64,000 nt of DNA from Actinacidiphila bryophytorum (GCF_016916835.1 NZ_JAFFIX010000017.1:97004-161003); one strand, 5' to 3'; positions 50,136-58,512 are shown, counted from the first letter of the stretch. Notes: generated by a model from the letters alone, not told the origin. Translations and numbers: made by a program.

Positions 50136-50842
50136 GTGACGGCCATGGCGATGGCGCCGCCGGCGACGTTGCGGACGACCGCGGGCCTTGCCGGCGCGTT
50201 GCCCAGCCTGGCGCTGATCCAGCCGCAGCCGGTGAGTGCGGCCAGGACGGACACGACTGTCACGGCCAGTCGCCAGTCCTGCGGCGGCAGCACGATGGCC
50301 AGCAGTGGCAGCAGAGCTCCGACGGTGAAGGAGACGAAGCTGGCCCAGGCGGCGTGCCAGGGGTTGGCGAGTGCGTCCGGGTCGATGCCGAGTTCCACGC
50401 GCGCGTGAGCGCCGAGGGCGTCGCGGGCGGTGAGTTGCTCGGCGACCTCGCGGGCGAGGTCGTGGGTGATGCCGCGGTCCTCCAGCAGTCCGGTCAGCTC
50501 TTCGAGTTCGGCCTGCGGCGTGGTCTCCAGCTCTTCGCGCTCCAGGGCGAGTGCGGCCTGCTCGGAGTCCCGCTGAGTGCTCACCGACACGTACTCCCCG
50601 GCGGCCATCGACAGCGATCCCGCCATCAGTCCGGCCAGGCCAGCGGTCAGCAGCGCCGAGCGCGAGTCGGTGGCACCGGCGACGCCCACGACCAGCCCGG
50701 CGGTGGAGACGATGCCGTCGTTGGCGCCGAGGACGGCGGCACGCAGCCAGTTGAGCCGGGTGCCGAGCCCTTCGTGGTGCGGCTCGCCCGGGTGCGGTCC
50801 CGCGCCGCCCGGCTCCTCGGCGCCGTCGCTGTGGTCAGTCAT
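50096..50842 (-). CDS. VIT1/CCC1-family iron/manganese transporter
   Basis: 248 residues. A VIT-family signature NWLRAAVLGANDGIVSTAGLVVGVAGA opens TM1, followed by LMAGSLSMAAGEYVSVSTQRDSE and a cytoplasmic helical region with ALEREELETTPQAELEEL. TM helices resume with WASFVSFTVGALLPLLAIV and end AMAVTYAVGALLGAAG. The family exports or stores Fe2+/Mn2+. Overlaps the convergent membrane-protein gene by 40 bases. It lies 143 bases downstream of hrdD on the same strand. Confidence 0.9.
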   Translation of the reverse strand: MTDHSDGAEEPGGAGPHPGEPHHEGLGTRLNWLRAAVLGANDGIVSTAGLVVGVAGATDSRSALLTAGLAGLMAGSLSMAAGEYVSVSTQRDSEQAALALEREELETTPQAELEELTGLLEDRGITHDLAREVAEQLTARDALGAHARVELGIDPDALANPWHAAWASFVSFTVGALLPLLAIVLPPQDWRLAVTVVSVLAALTGCGWISARLGNAPARPAVVRNVAGGAIAMAVTYAVGALLGAAGV

Positions 50843-50985
50843 GCCACGAAGCGTCTCACCCTCACCACCAGCCCGATCGTGCGGCGCACGGGGCGGGCGG
50901 ACAGGCCGAACCCCGGCGCGGGGGGGATGCACCGGGGTCCGGGTCAGTGGGGCCGGTCCGCGGGTGGACCGGCATTGTGGAGGTG

Positions 50986-51981
50986 TCAGGCGGCTTCGTA
51001 GTCCAGCCCCGTCGCGCGGGCCATGCGCTTGAGGTCGGCGAGGGCGTGCTTCTCGATCTGGCGGATCCGCTCGCGAGTGAGGCCGTGCTCCTTGCCGACT
51101 TCCGTCAGCGTGCGCTCGCGGCCGTCCACGATGCCGTAGCGGGCACGGATGATGGAGGCGGTGCGCTCGTCGAGCCGGTCGATCAGGCCGTCCAGCTCCT
51201 CGCGGCGCAGCATGACCAGCACGGAGTCCTCGGGGGACGGTGCGGCGCCGTCCTCGACGAGGTCGCCGAATTCGGTTTCGCCCTCGGCGTCCACCGACAT
51301 ATTCAGTGATACCGGGTCGCGTGCCCAGTCCAGAACGTCCGAAACGCGCTCCGGGGTGGAAGCCAGTTCGGTGGCGATCTCGGCGGGCTCGGCGTCGCGG
51401 CCGTGCTCGCGGTTGAACTCCCGCTGCACTCGCCGGATCCGCCCCAGCTCCTCGACGAGATGCACCGGAAGCCGGATCGTGCGGGACTGGTCGGCGATGG
51501 ACCGCGTGATGGCCTGCCTGATCCACCAGGTCGCATACGTGGAGAACTTGAAGCCCTTGGCGTAGTCGAACTTCTCGACGGCGCGGACCAGGCCGGCGTT
51601 CCCCTCCTGGATCAGGTCGAGCAGCGGCAGGCCGCTGCGCGGGTAGCGCCGCGCGACGGCCACGACGAGCCGCAGGTTAGAGCGGATGAAGATGTCCTTG
51701 GCGCGCTCGCCCGCGGCCACCAGGGCATCGAGCTCCTCGCGCTTGATGTCGCCGCCCGCACCCGCGGGCAGCTCGGGGTCGCCGGCGAGGATACGCTCGG
51801 CGTAGACGCCCGCTTCGATGTCACGGGACAGCTCGACCTCGCGGGCGGCGTCGAGCAGCGGCGTACGCGCGATCTCGTCCAGGTACATGCCGACGAGGTC
51901 GCGGTCGGCTACTTCCCCGCCTGCGGCGCGAACGCTGCTGGTCCCGCCTGCGTGGCGACGGGCGACGGCACGGGTTGCCAT
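50986..51981 (-). CDS. hrdD: Principal-like RNA polymerase sigma factor HrdD
   Basis: 331 residues from ATG 51981, the start MATRAVARRH matching HrdD. Region 1.2 DLVGMYLDEIARTPLL, region 2 SNLRLVVAVARRYPRSGLPLLDLIQEGNAGLVRAVEKFDYAKGFKFSTYATWWIRQAI, region 3 and region 4.2 RTLTEVGKEHGLTRERIRQIEKHAL are all intact. Region 1.1 is missing, as in group 2 sigma factors. HrdD is non-essential in Streptomyces. A perfect sigma-R-type promoter lies about 145 bases upstream, indicating induction by thiol-oxidative stress. Confidence 0.93.
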   Translation of the reverse strand: MATRAVARRHAGGTSSVRAAGGEVADRDLVGMYLDEIARTPLLDAAREVELSRDIEAGVYAERILAGDPELPAGAGGDIKREELDALVAAGERAKDIFIRSNLRLVVAVARRYPRSGLPLLDLIQEGNAGLVRAVEKFDYAKGFKFSTYATWWIRQAITRSIADQSRTIRLPVHLVEELGRIRRVQREFNREHGRDAEPAEIATELASTPERVSDVLDWARDPVSLNMSVDAEGETEFGDLVEDGAAPSPEDSVLVMLRREELDGLIDRLDERTASIIRARYGIVDGRERTLTEVGKEHGLTRERIRQIEKHALADLKRMARATGLDYEAA

Positions 51982-52123
51982 GCGTGCTCCCTTTACGAAG
52001 GTGCGGTCGGTCTCGTACGGACCGGGTGCGGTCACAGCCCTTGCCGTGGAGTCCGACGCAGCCGTTGGGGTGGCTGTCGTAGCTCTGCGGCTCTGCTGTG
52101 CGCTTGCCCCATCCGATCGGGAT

Positions 52124-52149
52124 AACGACTGGAATCCGGACACAATTCC
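52124..52149 (-). promoter_or_regulatory. Sigma-R promoter of hrdD
   Basis: On the minus strand GGAAT (52149-52145), an 18-base spacer, then GTT (52126-52124). This is exactly the sigma-R consensus GGAAT-N18-GTT. hrdD is a known sigma-R target in Streptomyces. Confidence 0.92.
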
Positions 52150-52213
52150 CATGTCGTCACCTATTTTTTATGATCATGCAGTACCCTGTCCCGCCACGTT
52201 GAGAGGTCATGTC

Positions 52214-52732
52214 ATGTCGGAACGTATGGACGTCCAGGTCAGAGCGGGTGGAGAGGGCGATCTGACGGCCCTCACCGACATTTACAACCACTACATCCGT
52301 GAGACGCCGATCACTTTCGACATCAACCCCATCACCCCCGACGAGCGCCGCCCCTGGTTGCTCTCCCACCCGGAAGACGGCCCCCACCGCCTCTTGGTTG
52401 CTCAGTCCGCGGGTGACGGGCGGGTTCTGGGTTACGCGACCAGCAGCCCGTTCCGCCCCAAGGCGGCATACGCGACGTCCGTGGAGACCAGCATCTATCT
52501 GGCGCCGGGCAGCAGCGGGCGCGGCGTCGGCACGCTGCTGTACACGGCCCTGTTCGAAGCACTCGCGGGCGAGGACGTGCACCGTGCGTATGCGGGCGTG
52601 ACGCTGCCCAACGAGGCGTCCATACGCATCCACCGGCGTTTCGGGTTCCAGCAGATCGGCGTGTACGAGGAGGTCGGCCGGAAGTTCGGCGCCTACCACG
52701 ACGTGGCATGGCTGGAGAAGCGGCTGAGCTGA
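52214..52732 (+). CDS. Phosphinothricin acetyltransferase-like GNAT
   Basis: 172 residues from ATG 52214 with GAGAGG upstream. PAT-like motifs: LTDIYNHYIRETPITFDINPITPDERRPWL, the acetyl-CoA segment SIYLAPGSSGRGVGTLLYTALFEAL, and TLPNEASIRIHRRFGFQQIGVYEEVGRKFGAYHDVAWLEK. It may acetylate phosphinothricin, methionine sulfoximine or a related amine. Divergent from hrdD with a 232-base gap holding the sigma-R promoter. Confidence 0.88.
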   Translation: MSERMDVQVRAGGEGDLTALTDIYNHYIRETPITFDINPITPDERRPWLLSHPEDGPHRLLVAQSAGDGRVLGYATSSPFRPKAAYATSVETSIYLAPGSSGRGVGTLLYTALFEALAGEDVHRAYAGVTLPNEASIRIHRRFGFQQIGVYEEVGRKFGAYHDVAWLEKRLS

Positions 52733-52774
52733 AGGGCGCGGGGCTCACGCCGGGCGCGGCAATGGCAGAGATAT

Positions 52775-52828
52775 TTGAAGCTTCAATCAGGTAGCGCTAC
52801 CGTCGTCCCGTACGCTTGAACATTCAAG
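52775..52828 (+). promoter_or_regulatory. Two TTGA-N4-TCAA operators upstream of the DODA-type dioxygenase
   Basis: TTGAAGCTTCAA (52775-52786) and CTTGAACATTCAAG (52815-52828), both perfect palindromes with cores spaced about 41 bases centre to centre, roughly four helical turns. The second abuts the AAGGAGGG Shine-Dalgarno sequence. Their arrangement suggests cooperative repression. Confidence 0.7.
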
Positions 52829-52837
52829 GAGGGCGTC

Positions 52838-53623
52838 ATGACCGCAGCTGCCACGGAGCGCATGCCCGCGCTCTACCTCTCGCACGGCGCCCCGCCGCTC
52901 GCCGACGACCCCGTGTGGCCCGGGCAGCTGACCGCCTGGGCGGCCGGCCTCCCGCGCCCCAGGGCCGTGCTGGTCATCTCCGCCCACTGGGAGGACGCCC
53001 CGCTGGCCATCGGCGCCACCACCACCGTTCCGCTGGTCTACGACTTCTGGGGCTTTCCCGAGCACTACTACCAGGTGACGTATCCGGCGCCTGGCGCGCC
53101 CGCGCTGGCCGATGACGTGCGCAAGCTGCTGCGCCGGGCCGGCAGCCCCGTGCAGGACGTCCCTGACCGCGGCCTGGACCACGGCGCATATGTGCCGCTG
53201 GTGGAGATGTTCCCCGGGGCCGACATCCCCGTACTGCAGATCTCGATGCCGACCCTGGATCCGGCCGGACTGCTGGACATCGGCCGCCGTCTGGCGCCGC
53301 TGCGGGACGAGGGCGTGCTGATCGTCGGCAGCGGCTTCTTCACGCACAATCTCGCGGCGCTGCGGCACGCCGGACCGCAGCCGCCGGCATGGTCCGCGGA
53401 GTTCGACGACTGGGGCCGGCGCGCGCTGGACGCACAGGACGTCGACGCGCTGCTCGACTTCGAGCACACATCGCCCGCCGGGCGGCTGGCGCACCCACGA
53501 ACCGAGCACTTCGCCCCACTGTTCGTTACGCTCGGCGCCGCCGAGTCCGAACTCGGCAGCCAGCGCAGCATCATCGACGGATTCTGGATGGGGCTCGCCA
53601 AGCGCTCACTCCAGTTCGGCTGA
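52838..53623 (+). CDS. DODA/LigB-type extradiol aromatic ring-opening dioxygenase
   Basis: 261 residues, strong AAGGAGGG six bases before the ATG. LigB-family histidines: SHGAPPLADDP, VISAHWEDAP, GLDHGAYVPLVEMFPGADIP and VGSGFFTHNLAAL. This is the class III, non-heme iron or zinc, dioxygenase fold of 4,5-DOPA dioxygenase and YgiD. It probably cleaves a catechol. Regulated by two TTGA-N4-TCAA operators. The following lipoprotein gene starts 20 bases after its stop and is likely co-transcribed. Confidence 0.92.
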   Translation: MTAAATERMPALYLSHGAPPLADDPVWPGQLTAWAAGLPRPRAVLVISAHWEDAPLAIGATTTVPLVYDFWGFPEHYYQVTYPAPGAPALADDVRKLLRRAGSPVQDVPDRGLDHGAYVPLVEMFPGADIPVLQISMPTLDPAGLLDIGRRLAPLRDEGVLIVGSGFFTHNLAALRHAGPQPPAWSAEFDDWGRRALDAQDVDALLDFEHTSPAGRLAHPRTEHFAPLFVTLGAAESELGSQRSIIDGFWMGLAKRSLQFG

Positions 53624-53643
53624 ACAGGAAGACACCTCACTCC

Positions 53644-54261
53644 ATGCCCAAGCAGACACGACGCATCGCGATCGGCGTGGCCGTCCTGGCCGGCGCTGTG
53701 ACCCTGGCCGCATGCGGTTCCGACAAGAAGGACGCGACCGACAGCCCAAGCACGGCCGGCGGCAGCGACAACAAGCCGGTCGCGTCGTCGGTGAACTGGC
53801 CGGCGCCCTCCGACGCCAGCGCACAGGTGAAGGCGGCCGGACTGCCGATGCTCGGGCAGGAAGGCCAGGTACTGCACATCCACAGCCACCTGGACGTGTT
53901 CGTGAACGGCAAGGCGGTGACCGTGCCGGCCGAGATCGGCATCGACGTCACCAAGCAGCAGATCAGCCCGCTGCACACGCATGACACGTCGGGCGTCGTG
54001 CACATCGAGTCGCCGGTACAGGCGGACTTCACCCTCGGGCAGTTCATGACCGAGTGGAACGTCCCGATCGGCAACGACGTCCTCGGCACGTTCAAGACCG
54101 GCGGCGGCAAGGAGTTGCACGTCTACGTCAACGGCAAGGAGCAGACCGGCGACCCCGCCAAGATCAAGCTGGGCGCCCACGACGAGATCGCCGTGATCTA
54201 CGGAGCGCCGGCCGACAAGGTGCAGGTGCCCTCGACGTACTCGTGGCCCGAGGGTCTGTAG
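53644..54261 (+). CDS. His-rich putative lipoprotein of unknown function
   Basis: 205 residues. Signal and lipobox are clear: RIAIGVAVLAGAVTLAACGSDKKD, with the LAAC cysteine near residue 24. A Ser/Asp-rich linker is followed by LHIHSHLDVFVNGKAVTVPAEIGI, ISPLHTHDTSGVVHIESP and LHVYVNGKEQTGDPAKIKLGAHDEIAVIYG. The HxHxH and HTHD clusters look like metal ligands. I do not recognise the family beyond conserved secreted homologues. Probably in one transcript with the dioxygenase, followed by a strong terminator. Confidence 0.8.
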   Translation: MPKQTRRIAIGVAVLAGAVTLAACGSDKKDATDSPSTAGGSDNKPVASSVNWPAPSDASAQVKAAGLPMLGQEGQVLHIHSHLDVFVNGKAVTVPAEIGIDVTKQQISPLHTHDTSGVVHIESPVQADFTLGQFMTEWNVPIGNDVLGTFKTGGGKELHVYVNGKEQTGDPAKIKLGAHDEIAVIYGAPADKVQVPSTYSWPEGL

Positions 54262-54329
54262 CGCCGGCCACCAGGGTTAGTCGCCACTGCATTGCGACCA
54301 TATCGTCGTACGACTGCCGGCACGACGAA

Positions 54330-54381
54330 ACGGCAGGTCCCCGCCCCTTCCGAGTGAACGGAAGCGGCGGGGACCTGCCGT
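54330..54381. terminator. Bidirectional hairpin terminator
   Basis: Perfect 16-bp stem ACGGCAGGTCCCCGCC (54330-54345) with its complement (54366-54381), enclosing a smaller CTTCCG/CGGAAG stem. Lies between the convergent lipoprotein and MFS genes. Confidence 0.85.
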
Positions 54382-54417
54382 TGGTACGGCGACCGGCCTG
54401 CGGTCACCGCTGTGCGG

Positions 54418-55929
54418 TCAGTGGGCGATGACCGGGACCGCGAAGTCCTCGTCGACCGACTTGTCGCCGTCGACGCGCTCCGGGCCGCTCTGCACGCCGG
54501 CGTCGACCAGGACGAAGGCAAGCACCGAGGAGAGCAGCAGGATCGCCGTCGCCCAGTAGATGGCGACGGAGTAGCCGTGCACCATCGAGGTGTTGACGAA
54601 CACACGGTTCTTGAGGTCGGCCTTCGACGTCAGGTGCGAGGACACCCAGGTTGCGGACGCGCTGGTGGCCAGCGTGTTCAGCAGCGCGGTGCCGATGGAG
54701 CCACCGACCTGCTGCGAGGTGTTGACCATGGCGGAGGCGACACCGGCGTCCTCGGGACGCACGCCGTGCGTGGCCAGGCTCATCGCCGGCATGAAGGCCG
54801 TACCCATGCCGAGGCCCATCAGGATCAGGCCTGGCAGTAGCACCGTCGGGTAGGACGAGTCCACCTTGATCTGCGCCAGGATGGCCATGCCGATGGCGGC
54901 GAGCAGGAAGCCGGGGGCCATCAGCAGCCGCGGGCGGACCCGCAGCATGAGCCGGGTGCCGATCTGGGTGGAGCCGACGATCATACCGCCGATCATGGGC
55001 AGGAAGGCCAGGCCGGACTTGATGGCCGAGTAGCCCATGACCAGCTGCAGGTAGTAGGTCAGGAACAGGAACAGGCCGAACATGCCGATGATGGCCAGGC
55101 CGAGCGACAGGTAGACGCCGCCGCGGTTGCGGTTGGTCACGACGCGCAGCGGCAGCAGCGGGGCCGCGACGCGGCTCTCGACGAACACGAACGCCGCCAG
55201 CAGCACCGCGGAGGCCGCGAACAGGCCGAGGGTGATCGGGGCGGTCCAGCCGTCGCTGTCGGCGCGCGTGAAGCCGTACACCAGGGCCACGAGGCCCGCG
55301 CTGACCAGGAGCACGCCGGGGGTGTCCAGACGGTTGCGGTTGCGGCCTTCTGCGGGCTCGCGGATGACCATGACGGCGCCGATGACGGCGACGACCGCGA
55401 AGATGATGTTCACGAAGAGCGCCCAGCGCCAGTTCAGGAGCTGGGTGAGCACGCCGCCCAGGATCAGGCCGACGGCAGCGCCGGCGCCGGCGATGGCGCC
55501 GTAGATGCCGAACGCCTTCGCACGCTCCTTGGCGTCGGTGAAGGTCACCGCGACCAGCGAGAGCGCGGCGGGGGCGAGCAGGGCACCGAAGACGCCCTGG
55601 AGGGCGCGGGCGCCCAGCAGCATGGCAGTGTTCACCGCGGCGCCGCCTATTGCGGAGGCGGCCGCGAAACCGAGCAGGCCGACGATGAAGGTGTTCTTGC
55701 GTCCCCACAGGTCCGCCAGCCGGCCGCCGAAGAGCAGCAGGCCGCCGAAGGCCAGCGTGTAGGCGGTGATGACCCACTGTTTGTTGCCGTCGGAGATGCC
55801 GAGGTCGGCCTGGGCCGATGGCAGCGCGATGTTCACGACGGTCGCGTCGAGGACGACCATCAGCTGCGCCAGGGCGATGAATATCAGCGCTGTCCAGCGC
55901 TTCGGATCCGGCTGATGTGTTTCAGGCAT
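54418..55929 (-). CDS. DHA2-family MFS drug exporter, 14 TM
   Basis: 503 residues, about 14 TM helices. DHA2 motifs: LMVVLDATVVNIALPSAQADLG and WVITAYTLAFGGLLLFGGRLADLWGRKN in TM1-2, TFTDAKERAKAFGIYGAIAGAGAAVGLILGG as motif C, and a C-terminal DAGVASAMVNTSQQVGGSIGTALLNTLAT. Closely similar throughout to the exporter gene 4 kb downstream. A TetR gene lies 224 bases upstream on the same strand and may regulate it. Substrate is presumably a drug or antibiotic. Confidence 0.92.
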   Translation of the reverse strand: MPETHQPDPKRWTALIFIALAQLMVVLDATVVNIALPSAQADLGISDGNKQWVITAYTLAFGGLLLFGGRLADLWGRKNTFIVGLLGFAAASAIGGAAVNTAMLLGARALQGVFGALLAPAALSLVAVTFTDAKERAKAFGIYGAIAGAGAAVGLILGGVLTQLLNWRWALFVNIIFAVVAVIGAVMVIREPAEGRNRNRLDTPGVLLVSAGLVALVYGFTRADSDGWTAPITLGLFAASAVLLAAFVFVESRVAAPLLPLRVVTNRNRGGVYLSLGLAIIGMFGLFLFLTYYLQLVMGYSAIKSGLAFLPMIGGMIVGSTQIGTRLMLRVRPRLLMAPGFLLAAIGMAILAQIKVDSSYPTVLLPGLILMGLGMGTAFMPAMSLATHGVRPEDAGVASAMVNTSQQVGGSIGTALLNTLATSASATWVSSHLTSKADLKNRVFVNTSMVHGYSVAIYWATAILLLSSVLAFVLVDAGVQSGPERVDGDKSVDEDFAVPVIAH

Positions 55930-56153
55930 AACTGGTCTCACTTGGGATGCGGAGTGACAGGGTGTGGGGACGTGTGTCAGCGAGGGTCCGGCGCCGCACT
56001 GCGGGCGGGGGATCAGGGTCAGGGATCCCTGCTGGCCCTCGGGTTCTGGGCCGGCTGCTCAGGCAGGACGAGTTGCTGACTCGGGCTGCGCAGGTCCGCG
56101 GACTCGGCGAACCTGATCACGCTATAACCCGACTGATGGGCGTTGCGAACGGT

Positions 56154-56813
56154 TTATGGCTGGCGGGCTTGCAGATCCTCCAGGGTGGCGGCTTCCCCGG
56201 TGAGCACCGAGCGCGCGGGCGCGCGCAGGCCGTCGAGGAACAGTTGCAGGTGGCGACGGACGAAACGGTCGAAGCCCGCGCAGCAGGTACCCGGTAGCGG
56301 CCGGGTGAGCTGCGTGACGGCCGCCATCAGGTCACCGACGGCGATGTCGGTGCGCAACTGGCCCGCACTCTGGGCGCGTTCCATGATGGCGTTGATCGAT
56401 CGTTGCATCTGTTCGACCTGGCTGACGACCGCGGGGTCCTGGCGGTCGAAAACGTCGGAGAGCAGTGAGCACAGGGCGCCGATCCGCTCGTCGGCCGATT
56501 CGAAGACGAAACGGCGTAGCGCGGTGAACGCATCCGGCTCCTGCGCCAGTGCGTCCTCGGCTCGTTTCACTGTACGGGCCACCACTGACAACGTGACGTG
56601 GCGGATGAGGTCCGTACGGTCGGTGAAGTGCCGGTAGAGGGTGGCATTGCCGACGCCCGCCCGACGTGCCACCTCGTCGAGCGGTACGTCAGGGCCGAGT
56701 TCGACGATCGCCTCGCGGGCGGCGGCGACGATGCGCTCCCGGTTCCGGGTGGCGTCCGCGCGCAAGCGCATGGCTCGTGGCCGCGTGGTGGCGGTCTCCA
56801 TGTCGAGCGGCAC
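56154..56813 (-). CDS. TetR-family regulator
   Basis: 219 residues from GTG 56813, which has AGGGAG six bases upstream; ATG 56801 is an alternative. HTH: IVAAAREAIVELGPDVPLDEVARRAGVGNATLYRHFTDRTDL. The ligand domain is typical (ALCSLLSDVFDRQDPAVVSQVEQM). It sits upstream of the DHA2 exporter on the same strand, and a 27-bp palindrome lies 47-73 bases upstream of its own start. Likely autoregulator of an exporter operon. Confidence 0.88.
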   Translation of the reverse strand: MPLDMETATTRPRAMRLRADATRNRERIVAAAREAIVELGPDVPLDEVARRAGVGNATLYRHFTDRTDLIRHVTLSVVARTVKRAEDALAQEPDAFTALRRFVFESADERIGALCSLLSDVFDRQDPAVVSQVEQMQRSINAIMERAQSAGQLRTDIAVGDLMAAVTQLTRPLPGTCCAGFDRFVRRHLQLFLDGLRAPARSVLTGEAATLEDLQARQP

Positions 56814-56859
56814 GGCGGACTCCCTCCGGTGTCGTGGGTGGCGTGGTGGGACACGATTC

Positions 56860-56886
56860 GGAAACGGACAATCCCTCTCCGTTTCC
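56860..56886. promoter_or_regulatory. Palindrome upstream of the TetR gene
   Basis: GGAAACGGA (56860-56868), 9-base spacer, TCCGTTTCC (56878-56886). Perfect inverted repeat placed where the tetR promoter should be, hence probable TetR operator. Confidence 0.6.
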
Positions 56887-57014
56887 AAGTCACCACACTA
56901 AACGGGGGCCCGGTCCCCGGATATTTCGGGGTGACCGGGTGACCTGCGTCACACTCATGCGACCGTCGGGGTTTACAGCCGACGCGCCGGCGAAGGGTGG
57001 CATGTAGGCCTTTA

Positions 57015-57026
57015 TTGAAGGTTCAA
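57015..57026 (+). promoter_or_regulatory. TTGA-N4-TCAA operator upstream of marR
   Basis: TTGAAGGTTCAA, 15 bases upstream of the MarR start, a position suited to autoregulation. Core identical in half-sites to the ribA, dioxygenase and monooxygenase sites. Confidence 0.65.
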
Positions 57027-57040
57027 GAAGTGGCTTTACC

Positions 57041-57526
57041 ATGAACGCCATGACATGGCTGACGGAAGAACAGCAGGCGACCTGGCGGGCGTTCCTGCAC
57101 GCCACGACCCTGCTCGAAGACCACCTCGACCGCCAGCTGCAGCGCGACGCCCATATGCCGCACATGTACTACGCACTGCTCAGCACACTGTCCGAGACGC
57201 CCGCCCGGCGGATGCGGATGACCGAGCTGGCGGAGCAGGCGAAGATCACCCGGTCGCGGCTGTCGCACGCGGTCGCGCGCCTGGAGGGCAACGGATGGGT
57301 TCGCCGCGAGAACTGCCCCACCGACCGGCGCGGCCAGGTCTGCGTACTGACTGACGCCGGCTATGCCGAGCTGGAGCGCACCGCGCCAGGCCACGTCGCC
57401 GCCGTCCGCACCGCGGTCTTCGACCGGCTCACCGCCGAGCAGACCCGACAGCTCGGCGACATCTCACGGATCATCGCCGACGGGCTGCACCAGCCGGACG
57501 GCGCCGACGTGCCGTGGCTGCGCTGA
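57041..57526 (+). CDS. MarR-family regulator
   Basis: 161 residues. Winged helix: LSETPARRMRMTELAEQAKITRSRLSHAVARLEGNGWVRRENCPTDRRGQVCVLTDAGYAEL, a classical MarR core, flanked by dimerisation helices (WLTEEQQATWRAFLHATTLLEDHLDRQLQ at the front). Two cysteines (NCPTD, QVCVL) lie in the wing and could sense redox state, though spacing is not a known switch. A TTGA-N4-TCAA site upstream of its start suggests autoregulation and a regulon including ribA, the DODA dioxygenase and the LLM/FMN reductase operon. Confidence 0.92.
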   Translation: MNAMTWLTEEQQATWRAFLHATTLLEDHLDRQLQRDAHMPHMYYALLSTLSETPARRMRMTELAEQAKITRSRLSHAVARLEGNGWVRRENCPTDRRGQVCVLTDAGYAELERTAPGHVAAVRTAVFDRLTAEQTRQLGDISRIIADGLHQPDGADVPWLR

Positions 57527-57606
57527 GCACACGTCTTGCAGGTCCCGTCAACGCGGCGCCGCGAAAGTCACCCGCGGGGCTGAGCAGATGAAAAGCGGGC
57601 CGGCGC

Positions 57607-58437
57607 TCACGGCTTCGCGGGCCGTACGCGGCCGGAACGCGCCAGCCACCGCCCTTCGTGCCGGCTCACCTCGATCGGCCGGCCGAAGCACTGCGTCATC
57701 CACTCGCCGGTGAGCACGTGCTCGGCAGGTCCTGAGGTGAGCACCCGGCCCTCTTTGAGCAGCAGCACATGGCCGATGGCAGGTGACAGCTCCTCCAGGT
57801 GATGGGTGACGGTGATGGTGGCAAGCCCGGCCCTGGTCGTCGCGAGCCGGTGCATGGCGTCGATCAGGTCCTCGCGCGAGGGCAGGTCGAGGGCGTTGAA
57901 CGGCTCGTCGAGCAGCAGCAGAGACGGGTCGGCCATCAGCGCCCGCGCCACCAGAATGCGCGCGCGCTGGCCGCCGGAGCAGACCCCGTAGGCGCGATCG
58001 GCGAGATCCTTGATCTCCAGCTCCGCGAGCAGCGCGGTGGCACGGTCGCGCACCTTGCTGCCGTACGTGCGCCACAGCGGCTGCACAGTGCCGGTGTGAC
58101 CGGTCAGGACGACGGTGTGCGCGGTCGCGTCGAGCGGCACCTTCTGCGCCGAGGAGACCAGGCCGATGTGTGCGCGCAGCTCGCGCATGTCCACCCGGCC
58201 GAGGCGGTGGCCGAGGACGTCGACCGTGCCGGTGGTCGGATGCATCAGGGCGCCGATAAGCCGCAGCACGGTGGTCTTGCCGGCGCCGTTCGCACCGAGC
58301 AGCGCCCAGTGCTGACCGGCCCCTACGGTCCAGTCGATGTCGTCGAGGATGACCTGGCCGGTGGCGTAGCGACGCACACTGACGCGGTCCAGCACGGCGA
58401 TCGCGGTGGGCGTGGCCCCTGTCGCGTGGGCTCTCAT
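57607..58437 (-). CDS. Stand-alone ABC transporter ATP-binding protein
   Basis: 276 residues, one nucleotide-binding domain. Walker A is GANGAGKTT, the signature CSGGQRARILVARALMADP, Walker B LLLLDEPFNALD, and the H-loop TVTHHLEEL. No permease gene is adjacent, and the protein is longer at its C-terminus (about 40 residues past the H-loop region) than minimal ABC domains. It resembles soluble ABC ATPases of the YlmA/ModF-like group. Partner unknown. Encoded convergent to marR, same strand as the following exporter gene. Confidence 0.85.
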   Translation of the reverse strand: MRAHATGATPTAIAVLDRVSVRRYATGQVILDDIDWTVGAGQHWALLGANGAGKTTVLRLIGALMHPTTGTVDVLGHRLGRVDMRELRAHIGLVSSAQKVPLDATAHTVVLTGHTGTVQPLWRTYGSKVRDRATALLAELEIKDLADRAYGVCSGGQRARILVARALMADPSLLLLDEPFNALDLPSREDLIDAMHRLATTRAGLATITVTHHLEELSPAIGHVLLLKEGRVLTSGPAEHVLTGEWMTQCFGRPIEVSRHEGRWLARSGRVRPAKP

Positions 58438-58512
58438 GCCCGAACGATAGCTGTATATGCCAGCTTTACGGCGGCGGTTTCCGTGATGTGGATACGCCGG
58501 CGGTGCGGGCCG

